Source of the DNA: Phycisphaerales bacterium UBA966
GTDB taxonomy: Bacteria > Planctomycetota > Phycisphaerae > Phycisphaerales > SM1A02
Length of the DNA stretch: 14,557 nt
Direction: 5' to 3'
NCBI GenBank assembly: GCA_002292895.1
Contig: DBCE01000040.1
Location: 5,823-20,379, forward strand
A program made the translations under genes and the position numbers. This document shows, one piece after another, positions 7,213 through 14,557 of the stretch (its first letter is position 1; each line of letters opens with the position of its first letter). The notes under the pieces were generated by a model that was given only the letters and a program-made list of their open reading frames with translations, searched no databases and was not told the origin of the DNA.

Positions 7213-7857
7213 CTACTTCTTGGCAGGTGGCCAACACAACACCCCCCAATCATCGGAATATCCGTGATTGATGACCACTTGAATGGCCGCCAGTGCCACT
7301 GCATCCAAAATCATGGATGTGCGCTTGAGGACGGTGCGATTCTCACGGCTCCCATAGGTAGATCCGCCCTGTGCCAACTGTGCGTGCACCAGCGCGCAAC
7401 GCTCCAACAGATGCGCCAACACCTTATCCCATCGCCTGCGAGCAGTGAGTTCCTTCAGGTCAACGCTCGCAAAGTGCCGCGCGAGATAACGATCAGCAAA
7501 CATGCTGGCAACCAAGGTGCGATCACGCTCCAGTGTGGCTGCAACAATTCCATCCTGATCGGTTGCTGCAAGTTGCTTCACAAATGCGGCCAGCGCGGCG
7601 CGCTCCGCTAACGGTTGATTGCGCGCCACATCCCAGCGCGCGCACAAGGCAGAGAGACCCGCCCATTGCGCAAGCACGCGATCGTCAAGCTCTGCTTCGC
7701 GGCACGACTCGGCGTGTTCAAGCCAAGTGAATGCACGATGAATACGAATCCGATTGTCCTCGTAAAGCCGAGCATTGGCGTATGAATCCCGGCGCGGCTT
7801 CCATAGTTTCCGGAGCGTGGCAAGGGGGAGCGGTGCCGAGAGGATGCTGGTGCGCAT
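7213..7857 (-). CDS. HEPN-like protein with degenerate RNase motif
   Basis: A 214-residue, mainly helical cytoplasmic protein with no membrane segment or signal. It resembles a family of small HEPN (Apea-like) proteins I recall, in two places. RAFTWLEHAE (41-50) followed by a Trp-containing helix (W65) matches the N-terminal helix pair. The segment 156-174, ending in GGSTYGSRENR, followed by a helix and DDWG (202-205), matches the C-terminal helix and tail. In active family members the C-terminal helix carries an R-N-x-x-x-H motif followed by GG; here those positions read H158, A159 and Q163 before G164-G165, so the catalytic Arg and His appear replaced. It may be a non-catalytic binding protein. 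It lies 45 bases after the CDF gene and 28 bases before sthA. No ribosome binding site is evident before the ATG. The family assignment rests on remembered motif similarity and needs a profile search. Confidence 0.6.
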   Translation of the reverse strand: MRTSILSAPLPLATLRKLWKPRRDSYANARLYEDNRIRIHRAFTWLEHAESCREAELDDRVLAQWAGLSALCARWDVARNQPLAERAALAAFVKQLAATDQDGIVAATLERDRTLVASMFADRYLARHFASVDLKELTARRRWDKVLAHLLERCALVHAQLAQGGSTYGSRENRTVLKRTSMILDAVALAAIQVVINHGYSDDWGVLCWPPAKK

Positions 7858-7902
7858 GGGACAGCAGCGTAGCGTTGAACAGTCATGCCGACGGCACCAT
7901 GG

Positions 7903-8841
7903 TTACGCAGGCTTGGAAAAAGGCTCATCCCACGGCTCGATGTGCGCGGTGGCATTGCCGCCATCGGTACATCCCAGGGCCACCTCTATCTCGTACTCAA
8001 TGGACGAAGCCAACTCATGGGCAGTGCGCACATCCAATGAATCGTCCACTTGCACATGAAAGTCCACCCAGTGATGTCTGCCGATGTGTCGCGTCCGCAA
8101 TTTGTGCCAACCTCGAATCAGCGGCGTTCGAGCGCCCGCAGTGCCGCTGACATGCGCATCCAGAATCTTGCGGACCGTCTCGTAATCGCCAGCGTCCTGC
8201 TCATCAACCAATTCGCCAAGCGAGCGCCGCACCATGCGAATCCCCAGACCAACCAAGATGCACGCCATCAGAATGGCTACTAGCGGGTCGATCCACACTA
8301 GGCCCGTCATGCGCACTGCTACCAGCGCCGCGATCGCGCCAATGCTGGTGATTGCGTCAGAGATCAAGTGCCGGCCATCGCCAACGAGGGCCGCGGATCC
8401 ACTCCGACGCCCAAGTTTCATCAGCCACGCGCCAAGCGCGCCATTGCCGGCGGCGGTAGCGCCGATGAGAAACAACCCCCATTCAATGCGCTGCACGCCA
8501 AGATCGCCAGCCAGCAATCGGTGCACCGCTTCCCAAACGATGCTCGCGCCGGCTGCACCAATGAGCGCGCCCTCCACTGACATACTGACAAATTCAAAGC
8601 GCCCATGACCGTAGGGGTGCGTGCGATCGGCAGGCCGGTGTGCTTGCGAGATTGCCCACAGCGCAAATCCACTGGCAACAACATTGATGATTGACTCGAG
8701 CGCATCGCTGTAGACCGCTGAAGATCCCGTCAGCCGCCACGCAACAAACTTCACAGCCATCAGTACAAACCCAACCGCTACTGCAATCGCCGCGGCACGG
8801 CGCTCAGTGGCGTGCATGGCGACTGATGATTCAGTTGGCAT
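7903..8841 (-). CDS. Cation diffusion facilitator (CDF) efflux protein
   Basis: A 312-residue inner-membrane divalent-cation/proton antiporter of the CDF family. Six membrane helices fit: about 16-36, 42-65, 83-103, 120-141, 162-179 and 182-201. A cytoplasmic ferredoxin-like C-terminal domain follows (about 207-305), with metal-binding-type His residues (HIGRHHWVDFHV, 252-263). The helix 2-3 loop has the conserved HPYGHGRFEF (75-84). Helix 5 carries the metal motif HxxxD (H158, D162). In helix 2 the equivalent site reads E49xxxN53 (DALESIIN) instead of HxxxD or DxxxD, a variant I also associate with a known subgroup; metal choice cannot be read from it. The ATG at 8841 lies inside the end of the adaptor gene (11-base overlap), indicating translational coupling. 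ATG at 8817 would shorten the product by eight residues. Confidence 0.9.
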   Translation of the reverse strand: MPTESSVAMHATERRAAAIAVAVGFVLMAVKFVAWRLTGSSAVYSDALESIINVVASGFALWAISQAHRPADRTHPYGHGRFEFVSMSVEGALIGAAGASIVWEAVHRLLAGDLGVQRIEWGLFLIGATAAGNGALGAWLMKLGRRSGSAALVGDGRHLISDAITSIGAIAALVAVRMTGLVWIDPLVAILMACILVGLGIRMVRRSLGELVDEQDAGDYETVRKILDAHVSGTAGARTPLIRGWHKLRTRHIGRHHWVDFHVQVDDSLDVRTAHELASSIEYEIEVALGCTDGGNATAHIEPWDEPFSKPA

Positions 8842-9988
8842 GATCAGGCGCAGTTGCCGCAGCGTTTTCCGGAGTGGAAGATGTTGGCGCCGCCGCAGGT
8901 TCCGTCACTGGCACAGCCACTGGATCCGGAGCACCCGCATCGCCAGCACTTTCAATGAAGACATCAAGTAACTGCCCAGGCGCCACGGGGACATTGGGAT
9001 CCTCAAACACGTAGATCACCTGCAGAACACGCGTGTCAATTCGCTCGGCGTTCTCGCCGGAAAGTGTCTTCTTCGGCAACACCAGTGGCACACGACGAAC
9101 AAAGCTCACCGGGAAGCTCGCCTGCCGCCCACCGCGAAGAGACGCGATCGCTTTGCCTTTGTCGCTAAAGCGCCACGCATCAAGTTCATCAATATCCACA
9201 CGGATATACAGGGGATCAAGGTCACCAAGAGTCATTTGCGTCTTGGCGCCGGGACCGGCGGCGGCATACTGCCCGGGCCGCGCATCAATACGAAGAATCT
9301 GCGCGTCAATGGGCGCGCGCGCAATGCATCGATCAAGCTCCGTATGAATCATCCCCACCTCGGCCTTGGCGGTAGCAACATCAGCCTCAATGACCCGCAG
9401 GTCTTCTGGATAGGTTCCCTTGCGGACGAATTCCAAACTGGCCTCTGCCTCTGCTGCCTTTGACTCCGCGTTGGCTACTTCATACTCCCGCGTCGGAAGT
9501 TCATTGTGACTCATGGCGCCAGCTTCACCGATGGCACGCAGACGATCAAGGCGCCCCTGCGCATCGCGCACCGCCGCACGGGTCTGATCCGCGCGCGCTT
9601 GCGCCTGCTTCAACGTCTCCGGCTTCGGCAGGCTGCGCGACTGTGCCAAGCGTGCCTCGGCGGCAAATGCGCGCGCCTCTGCGCCAGCCGCCTGTGCGGT
9701 CAAGGCGCGGCGGTCGATGATGAAGAGCGGCTGCCCCTTCACCACACGCTGCCCTTCTTTCACTAACACTTCTTCGATCAAGCCACTGACTGGCGCGCCA
9801 AGCTCAATGAGTTCCGACGATGGCTCCACGATGCCCGAGCCACTGACCCGATCGCCATAGGGTGAAGACACGGGCGGCACCATCGGCGGAGGTGCTGGCA
9901 TAGCCGCATTCTGCTTGGCGACGGTGTACGCCGAAGCAACGATGCCAACGACTGCGAGTATCGGGAGTGCGATGAACTTCCAATTCAT
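8831..9988 (-). CDS. HlyD/DevB-type periplasmic adaptor of an ABC exporter
   Basis: A 385-residue membrane fusion protein linking an inner-membrane ABC pump to the periplasm or an outer-membrane channel. Residues 5-23 form a single N-terminal membrane anchor, followed by a Pro-rich stretch (31-43). A biotinyl-lipoyl-like half-motif (APVSGLIEEVLVKEGQRVVKG, 65-85) leads to an Ala/Glu/Arg-rich coiled-coil hairpin (about 97-215). The second half-motif (RAPIDAQILRIDARPGQ, 224-240) and a beta-barrel region (about 250-345) follow. The tail (350-385) is Ala/Pro-rich and disordered. The ATG at 9988 was preferred to an upstream start at 10126, since it places the membrane anchor at the N-terminus and avoids overlapping the ATPase gene. 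It lies 46 bases after the ATPase gene and overlaps the CDF gene by 11 bases. No outer-membrane TolC-like gene is in the window. Confidence 0.88.
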   Translation of the reverse strand: MNWKFIALPILAVVGIVASAYTVAKQNAAMPAPPPMVPPVSSPYGDRVSGSGIVEPSSELIELGAPVSGLIEEVLVKEGQRVVKGQPLFIIDRRALTAQAAGAEARAFAAEARLAQSRSLPKPETLKQAQARADQTRAAVRDAQGRLDRLRAIGEAGAMSHNELPTREYEVANAESKAAEAEASLEFVRKGTYPEDLRVIEADVATAKAEVGMIHTELDRCIARAPIDAQILRIDARPGQYAAAGPGAKTQMTLGDLDPLYIRVDIDELDAWRFSDKGKAIASLRGGRQASFPVSFVRRVPLVLPKKTLSGENAERIDTRVLQVIYVFEDPNVPVAPGQLLDVFIESAGDAGAPDPVAVPVTEPAAAPTSSTPENAAATAPDHAN

Positions 9989-10034
9989 GATCAATGCCTG
10001 TGTGGGAGGTCTGTGACTTGTAGGGAAGCGTAGT

Positions 10035-10784
10035 TCAATGGCGCTTGGCGGCGTCACCCATCCGCTGTGCGGATTCGGCGAGTGCCTCTGCGGGGGTACT
10101 GACGTGGGTAACCCGGCCGTCATCAAGATGAGCGATGCGGTCCGCGAAGTGATAAATACGTTCGTCGTGCGTCACCACAATGACAACGCGCTCAGCAGCG
10201 GCGGTGAGTTCCCGGATTAACCCCATGACCATCTGACCCGTGGCGCCGTCAAGCGCACTGGTGGGTTCGTCACAAACAAGGAGGCGGGGACCGGTCACCA
10301 ACGCGCGCGCGATGGCCACCCGCTGCTGCTGTCCTCCCGAGAGCTTGTTGGGGCGCGTCAATTCACGGCCTTTCAATCCAACTTCTTGCAACAGTTTTGC
10401 GGCCCGGTCGAGGGCATCCTTCTTGGGATGGTGCCGCAGCAGTAGCGGCACAGCAACGTTCTCCAGGATGGAGACTTGTGGAATCAGGTTGAACTGCTGA
10501 AAGATGAATCCCACATTTTTACCGCGCCAAATGGTGCGCTCGTGGTTACTCAGCGCAGATGGATCGGTGCCAAGCACCGCCAGTTCGCCTTCGTCGCGCT
10601 GCAGCAGACCTGCAAGAATGGAAATCAGCGTGGTCTTTCCACATCCCGAAGGCCCCACCAGTGCCATCATTTCACCAAAGCGAACTTCAAGATTCACGCC
10701 GCGCAGTGCGCGCACCATGGAATCACCGACCCCGAAAGTCTTGAACACTTCATTGCAAACGATGCTGTTGGTCGGCTCGATCAT
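10035..10784 (-). CDS. ABC transporter ATP-binding protein (DevA/MacB/LolD type)
   Basis: A 249-residue cytoplasmic ATPase subunit of an ABC exporter. All motifs are present: Walker A GPSGCGKT (44-51), Q-loop FQQFN (95-99), signature LSGGQQQR (148-155), Walker B with LLVCDEPTSALD (168-179), and the switch His H206 in VVTHDE. The sequence style (GVNLEVRFGEMMALVGPSG, SGGQQQRVAIARAL) matches the MacB/LolD/DevA branch that pairs with FtsX-fold permeases. A short hydrophilic tail (225-249) extends past the core. Its ATG overlaps the permease stop by four bases (ATGA), a classic sign of coupled translation. The likely complex has this ATPase, the upstream permease and the downstream HlyD-type adaptor. 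Substrate is not predictable. Confidence 0.93.
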   Translation of the reverse strand: MIEPTNSIVCNEVFKTFGVGDSMVRALRGVNLEVRFGEMMALVGPSGCGKTTLISILAGLLQRDEGELAVLGTDPSALSNHERTIWRGKNVGFIFQQFNLIPQVSILENVAVPLLLRHHPKKDALDRAAKLLQEVGLKGRELTRPNKLSGGQQQRVAIARALVTGPRLLVCDEPTSALDGATGQMVMGLIRELTAAAERVVIVVTHDERIYHFADRIAHLDDGRVTHVSTPAEALAESAQRMGDAAKRH

Positions 10785-11947
10785 CCTTGGAACACCTCAG
10801 ATGGATCAAGTTGCACCACGCGGCGCATGCTGAAGAGACTGGAAGCAACCACAATGAAGATCACCGCCGCGGCGGCAATCACCGGAATGTGCCAAGTCAT
10901 CTTGAACGCCAATTTGTCGCCGGGAATCGCCAGGCCAACGATCGAGGTAACCCCCAAGCCAAGACCGAGTCCAAGAACGCCCGCCACCGCGCCTTGCAAC
11001 GCCACCAGGCCAAGCAGCCGAGGCGTCGTCGCACCCATCGCTTTCATCGCGCCAAAATACTTCAGATTGTCCAGCGTGAAGTTGTAGAACATCTGTCCCG
11101 CAATGGCTACACCCACTAGAAATCCAAGCGCAATGGCAATTCCAAAGTTGATGGGAATTCCGGTTTGCGTCATCCAATAGGTAATAGTGGTCCACGCAAA
11201 GTCATGCGGGGTATAGACCGCTAGGTCGGTCTCACGCGCGATGCGATCACGCAGTTCCGTCACAGAAACTCCGGGGGCCGCCTTCACCAGAATCATGCTG
11301 AGCGTTCGGCGGTTTGCTGGTGCAAATCCAATGGCTCGCGAATACGTGGTGTAGATCGTGGGGACATTCTGGAATGTCGGCTTGGTCTCCGCAATGCCGC
11401 CGATGACGGCGCGTCGCTCATTGAGTTCTAGTTCCTCACCGATTTCAATCGGGCGCTTAGGCCCACTTGGATCGGCAGGATTGATCGGTTGCGCTAATCG
11501 CGAACGAGCACCACGCGTCTCGATGATGATGGTGTCTGGCTTGCGGAGGACACTGACGTCCCCCTTGATCATGCGCGCTGGCACACCAATCAGGCTTGCA
11601 TCATCAACGCCTACCACATCGCAAATCTGCCGCGATCCACTTGGAAGCTTGGCAACCAAGAGGCCTTTAAAGAGCGGAACCGCCCAGCTCACTCCGTCCA
11701 CGCTGCGTACTCGCTGCAAGGCGGTGACTTGCATCGGCTTGGTGTCATCAACAAACTGCATGGTGGGATCGGTGACCCAAAGATCCGCCTGTGGAGTTTC
11801 CTCAATGAGCGCATAGGTGCGACTCATCAGACCGACAAAGATGCTTGCTTGCTGCGCAATGAGCAGTGTTGCAAAGGAAAGCCCCAGCAGAATTCCATAG
11901 AACTTTGCCGTGTCACCGAAGAGCATCTTGATGGCAATGGATCGCAT
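10781..11947 (-). CDS. FtsX-like ABC transporter permease (DevC type)
   Basis: A 388-residue inner-membrane permease with the FtsX/MacB fold. One N-terminal helix (about 17-40) is followed by a large periplasmic domain (about 41-260) and three C-terminal helices (about 266-290, 311-341 and 353-373). The protein ends in LDPSEVFQG, the usual FtsX-family C-terminal phrase. YFGAMKAMGATTPRLLGLV (297-315) is the typical coupling loop after helix 2. Size and four-helix layout match DevC-like permeases, whose partners are a DevA ATPase and a DevB adaptor; all three are adjacent here, in the order permease, ATPase, adaptor. The gene begins 12 bases after the kup stop and overlaps the ATPase gene by four bases. 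The ribosome binding site is weak. Such pumps export glycolipids, lipoproteins, peptides or drugs; which applies is unknown. Confidence 0.9.
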   Translation of the reverse strand: MRSIAIKMLFGDTAKFYGILLGLSFATLLIAQQASIFVGLMSRTYALIEETPQADLWVTDPTMQFVDDTKPMQVTALQRVRSVDGVSWAVPLFKGLLVAKLPSGSRQICDVVGVDDASLIGVPARMIKGDVSVLRKPDTIIIETRGARSRLAQPINPADPSGPKRPIEIGEELELNERRAVIGGIAETKPTFQNVPTIYTTYSRAIGFAPANRRTLSMILVKAAPGVSVTELRDRIARETDLAVYTPHDFAWTTITYWMTQTGIPINFGIAIALGFLVGVAIAGQMFYNFTLDNLKYFGAMKAMGATTPRLLGLVALQGAVAGVLGLGLGLGVTSIVGLAIPGDKLAFKMTWHIPVIAAAAVIFIVVASSLFSMRRVVQLDPSEVFQG

Positions 11948-11959
11948 AGAGAACTCTGT

Positions 11960-13978
11960 TTAAAGCTTCAACTGGAAGCCAAATTCAACCGTGCGATCCG
12001 AGGGAAGATTGAACGCGCTGGTCACGTCGGCTGCGTTCGAGTGCAGGAAGATGAAAATTCCTTTACGCCAACCAGCCATGCGCGCCGGACCGCCAGGAAC
12101 CACTTGCATCTTGCGTGCAAAGTAGGTGGTTTCTTCAGTATCGAACGGCAAACCGCGCTCGCGCGCAAGCCGCAAGATGGCCGGTGCATCGGGCTGCTCC
12201 ATGAATCCGACGTGAGCCGAGACACTCCAGAATCCATCCGGCATCCACCGCACTGTGACGCGTTCGCGATCGGCAACAAACGGCTGTTCACTGGGGGCGA
12301 TCGAGAGAAGGATCACTTGCTCATGCAATACATGCGCGTGCTTCACGAAATTCACCAACGCAAACGGCGCCTGCGTGGTTGGTGTCAGGAACACGGCAGT
12401 GCCGGGAACGCGTGGCACCACCTCCGACCAAAGCCGCGCCAGGAATTCATGGATCGTTTCGCCTTGGGCGGCAATCTGGCGGCCCACCGCCAGGGTTCCT
12501 TGATTCCAAGTGACCATCACTATGGAACCGGCGGCCGCAATAGCCAGTGCATACCAACCACCATGGAACACCTTGAGAAGGTTGGATGAAAGGAATGCCA
12601 AGTCAATCGCTAGGAATGCGCCAACCACAATCCACACCACTGGCGGCTTCCATTTCCAAGTCTTCAGCGCCACCTCAGCAAACAACAGTGAGGTGATTCC
12701 CATGACCGCCGTGACGGCAATGCCGTACGCATCGGCAAGTGCTGCTGAGGAGCGGAACAAGAACACTGTCATCAGGCATCCAATCATCATGGTCCAATTG
12801 AGGAACGGGATGTAGATCTGACCTTCAGTGAAGCTTGATGTGTGCACCACAGCCAGGCGTGGCAGATAGTTGAGGCGGATCGCTTGGCGCGCCATCGAGA
12901 AGACGCCGGAGATCATCGCCTGGCTCGCAACGATGGTGGCAAACGTCGCCAACACAACCATGGGAATGACCCATCCCGCAGGCACTAGGCCGTAGAACGG
13001 CTTGTATTGCGAAAGCAACGCGGGATCCGGCGGGTTGGCGATCGCCCATGCGCCTTGGCCAAAGTAGTTCAGAATCAGGCATGGCCACACGATCGTGAAC
13101 CATCCAAGCCGAATCGGGCCAATTCCGAAGTGCCCGATGTCGGCATACAGCGCCTCGGCGCCCGTCACTACCAGGACAATTGAGCCAAGCAAAAGGAATG
13201 TGCCGGACGGATTCGCTGCAATCAGTTCGATGGCGTACAGGGGATTCACTGCGGCAAGCACACTTGGATCCGAGACGATGGCGCGCAGTCCAAGAAATCC
13301 CAACACACCAAACCACAGGAGCATCACCGGACCGAAGATGCGGCCGATGTGCCCCGTTCCAAATCGCTGCACGGCGAACAAGAACACCAGCACCACTGTT
13401 GTTAACGGTGCCACCCACCCTTGCAGGCTTTCGTCAAAGACGGTGAGACCTTCCATCGCTGACAGTACGGAGATGGATGGCGTGATGACGCCGTCACCGA
13501 ACAGCAATGCACTGCCCATGATGGCCATGGCGCCAAAGAACGCCAATCGGTAATCCGCGCGTCGCTGCAGACCGCGGGGCAAGAGAGAGAGCAAGGCGAA
13601 CAATCCACCTTCGCCACGATTGGTGGCACGCATAATCAGTAGCTGATACTTCGCAACCACCACCAGGAATAGCGCCCAGAAAATCAAACTCAGAACGCCC
13701 ATCACGAACGCGCGATCGGCGCTGCCGTGGTGGGCAATGGTTTCCTGAAACGCATACAGCGGGCTGGTGCCAATATCTCCGAACACCACGCCGACCGCGC
13801 CGATGGCCAACGCGATGCCCCCGCCATGACCATTACTGTGCCGACCATTGGCGGAGTGCAGATCTGTGTTTGGAAGCGAGGCATCCACAACGCCTTGGGC
13901 GCCATCCACCACCGTCGGCACGAGGGGTGCTATCGGGGCGTCAAGGTCTGGTCGTGCGTTGGATGCGTCGTCTGGCAC
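11960..13978 (-). CDS. kup: KUP-family potassium uptake protein
   Basis: A 672-residue inner-membrane potassium transporter of the KUP/HAK family, probably a K+/H+ symporter. The family signature GDIGTSPLYAFQE is at 67-79, at the start of the first helix. Other family phrases follow, such as NRGEGGLFALLSLLP in the second to third helix region. About 12 membrane helices extend to about residue 480, followed by a cytoplasmic C-terminal domain of about 170 residues ending at TAA. The N-terminal extension of about 50 hydrophilic residues (with HSANGRHSNGHGGG) is longer than in E. coli Kup. The GTG start is supported by a clear GGAGG eight bases upstream, and no other start lies close. This gene probably leads a seven-gene run, with the ABC permease beginning 12 bases after its stop. 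Confidence 0.95.
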   Translation of the reverse strand: MPDDASNARPDLDAPIAPLVPTVVDGAQGVVDASLPNTDLHSANGRHSNGHGGGIALAIGAVGVVFGDIGTSPLYAFQETIAHHGSADRAFVMGVLSLIFWALFLVVVAKYQLLIMRATNRGEGGLFALLSLLPRGLQRRADYRLAFFGAMAIMGSALLFGDGVITPSISVLSAMEGLTVFDESLQGWVAPLTTVVLVFLFAVQRFGTGHIGRIFGPVMLLWFGVLGFLGLRAIVSDPSVLAAVNPLYAIELIAANPSGTFLLLGSIVLVVTGAEALYADIGHFGIGPIRLGWFTIVWPCLILNYFGQGAWAIANPPDPALLSQYKPFYGLVPAGWVIPMVVLATFATIVASQAMISGVFSMARQAIRLNYLPRLAVVHTSSFTEGQIYIPFLNWTMMIGCLMTVFLFRSSAALADAYGIAVTAVMGITSLLFAEVALKTWKWKPPVVWIVVGAFLAIDLAFLSSNLLKVFHGGWYALAIAAAGSIVMVTWNQGTLAVGRQIAAQGETIHEFLARLWSEVVPRVPGTAVFLTPTTQAPFALVNFVKHAHVLHEQVILLSIAPSEQPFVADRERVTVRWMPDGFWSVSAHVGFMEQPDAPAILRLARERGLPFDTEETTYFARKMQVVPGGPARMAGWRKGIFIFLHSNAADVTSAFNLPSDRTVEFGFQLKL

Positions 13979-14016
13979 GTGCGGTGCCTCCGAGAGGGAG
14001 GCGGAGGGACATTGTA
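13979..14016 (-). promoter_or_regulatory. Kup leader: ribosome binding site inside a hairpin, plus possible -10
   Basis: On the minus strand the ribosome binding site GGAGG sits eight bases before the GTG at 13978. It lies within one arm of a perfect 6-base-pair hairpin: gcctcc pairs with ggaggc (plus-strand 13997-14002 and 13986-13991) around a 5-base loop. Folding would hide the site and lower translation. Upstream, TACAAT (14011-14016 on the minus strand) matches five of six bases of a -10 element, with no good -35 at normal spacing (TTGATG lies 20 bases away). A start near here would give a short leader of about 25 bases that could hold the hairpin. The hairpin is seen directly; its regulatory role is an inference. 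Confidence 0.4.
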
Positions 14017-14046
14017 CTTCGGCTACCGATGCGTTACATCAAGCGA

Positions 14047-14557
14047 TTAGCGCTTGTTTAACGGTATGACCGTAAACGGCGTCTTGACTTTGGCAGTCAT
14101 GCCGGTTGCCACATCAGTCGCCTCGATTGCTAGCCGATATTGACCGCCGAGGAGCGAGTCAGGGAGGCGAACCATCCGCGTGATGAATAGTTCATCCGTG
14201 GGGGCTGCCGCGGTATGCGTTGCGTCGAGCGGGCCCTCGCTCCAAATGACCGTTCCGGCCAAGTTCTCAATGCGCAGCGAGTACTGCGCATGCGCTGCAA
14301 CGCGTCCGCCGTCTCCTGGGACGAATGGCCAATTGAGCAGCTCGACGTACACAAGGAAGCGATCGCCAGGATGCAACGATCCGGCATCCAATGGCTCAAT
14401 GTCTCCGAAGGCGCGAACCTTGGACGCCATGACGGGATTCGTCAGCTTGATGGGAGCGGGTGCGGGTGCAGGTGCAGCGACCGGTGCAGGCGCGGGTGCT
14501 GGTGCCGCGACCGGTGTCGGCTCTGGTGTTGGTGCGGGCTCTGGTGTCGGCGCTGGC
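14047..14557 (-). CDS. Pro/Ala-linker protein with C-terminal beta-rich domain, 5' partial
   Basis: Only the C-terminal part is in the window; the frame is open to the right edge, so an ATG at 14430 is probably internal. The visible part begins with a low-complexity linker of Pro, Ala, Thr, Val and Glu (about 35 residues, with repeats of PTPEPA and PVAAP). It is followed by a domain of about 130 residues rich in beta-strand patterns (RFLVYVELLNW, QYSLRIEN, LLGGQYRLAIEATD). This resembles a domain I recall from exported planctomycete proteins (VRGFG...VYxE...LPxxLxxGxY...); here KVRAFG, VYVE, and LPDSLLGGQY match. No Cys is present. The linker suggests an extracytoplasmic or surface protein with another domain before it, but the N-terminus is not visible. 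Function is unknown. It lies 68 bases upstream of kup on the same strand and may be co-transcribed with it. Confidence 0.75.
   Translation of the reverse strand, partial: PAPTPEPAPTPEPTPVAAPAPAPAPVAAPAPAPAPIKLTNPVMASKVRAFGDIEPLDAGSLHPGDRFLVYVELLNWPFVPGDGGRVAAHAQYSLRIENLAGTVIWSEGPLDATHTAAAPTDELFITRMVRLPDSLLGGQYRLAIEATDVATGMTAKVKTPFTVIPLNKR
14471..14557 (-). repeat. Tandem repeats encoding the Pro/Ala linker
   Basis: Two kinds of in-frame tandem repeat occur here. A 30-base unit is repeated at 14471-14500 and 14501-14530 with 24 of 30 identical bases; it encodes a ten-residue pattern ending in PVAAP. An 18-base unit (plus-strand ggctctggtg and following) repeats at 14519-14536 and 14537-14554 and encodes PxPEPT-like hexapeptides. 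The array runs off the window. Both units are multiples of three, so copy change would keep the frame. Confidence 0.6.

Noticed and set aside
9989..10126. 46-residue N-terminal extension of the adaptor (start at 10126)
   Set aside because: It overlaps the end of the ABC ATPase gene and would bury the membrane anchor; the ATG at 9988 gives a normal adaptor.
11729..12589. 286-codon plus-strand open frame
   Set aside because: It lies antisense to kup and the ABC permease, both strongly supported by motifs, and its product is Arg/His-rich with no domain.
1..14557. CRISPR array, insertion sequence, prophage or toxin-antitoxin pair
   Set aside because: No spaced direct repeats, transposase, integrase or phage genes are seen; the HEPN-like gene has no adjacent nucleotidyltransferase-type antitoxin (MNT).

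Overview
The window (about 60% G+C by eye, no mobile elements, no tRNA or rRNA seen) looks like chromosomal DNA of a planctomycete, perhaps a Phycisphaerae-type lineage. Two things point there. One gene fuses four membrane helices to a planctomycete-type cytochrome c domain and leucine-rich repeats. The protein at the right edge resembles an exported protein family I know from planctomycete proteomes. The lineage is an inference from family content, not a database result.

Layout, left to right. (1) 1-1502, plus strand: the 3' part of an unrecognised helical protein, open to the left edge, followed by a strong hairpin at 1515-1561. (2) 1503-1821: a 319-base convergent intergenic region rich in inverted repeats. 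(3) 1822-4538, minus strand: two genes, first the DUF2231-like/cytochrome c/LRR membrane protein (start 4538), then a Tat-exported NHL beta-propeller protein. They probably form one extracytoplasmic module. (4) 4577-5752, plus strand: dinB (DNA polymerase IV), divergent from the cytochrome gene across only 38 bases, and ending 7 bases from the convergent sthA stop codon. (5) 5760-13978, minus strand: seven tightly packed genes in transcription order: kup, ABC permease, ABC ATPase, HlyD-type adaptor, CDF cation efflux protein, HEPN-like protein, sthA. Gaps run from an 11-base overlap to 46 bases, so one transcript is plausible. (6) 14047-14557, minus strand: the C-terminal part of a protein with a Pro/Ala-rich linker, cut by the right edge.

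The seven-gene run combines potassium uptake, a tripartite-type export pump (DevBCA/MacAB style), divalent cation efflux, and NADH/NADPH balancing. In its middle sits a small HEPN-like protein whose RNase motif appears degenerate. This is the most unusual part of the window. A Shine-Dalgarno sequence held in a hairpin just before the GTG start of kup could control the first gene of the run. No defence island, CRISPR array or biosynthetic cluster is visible.
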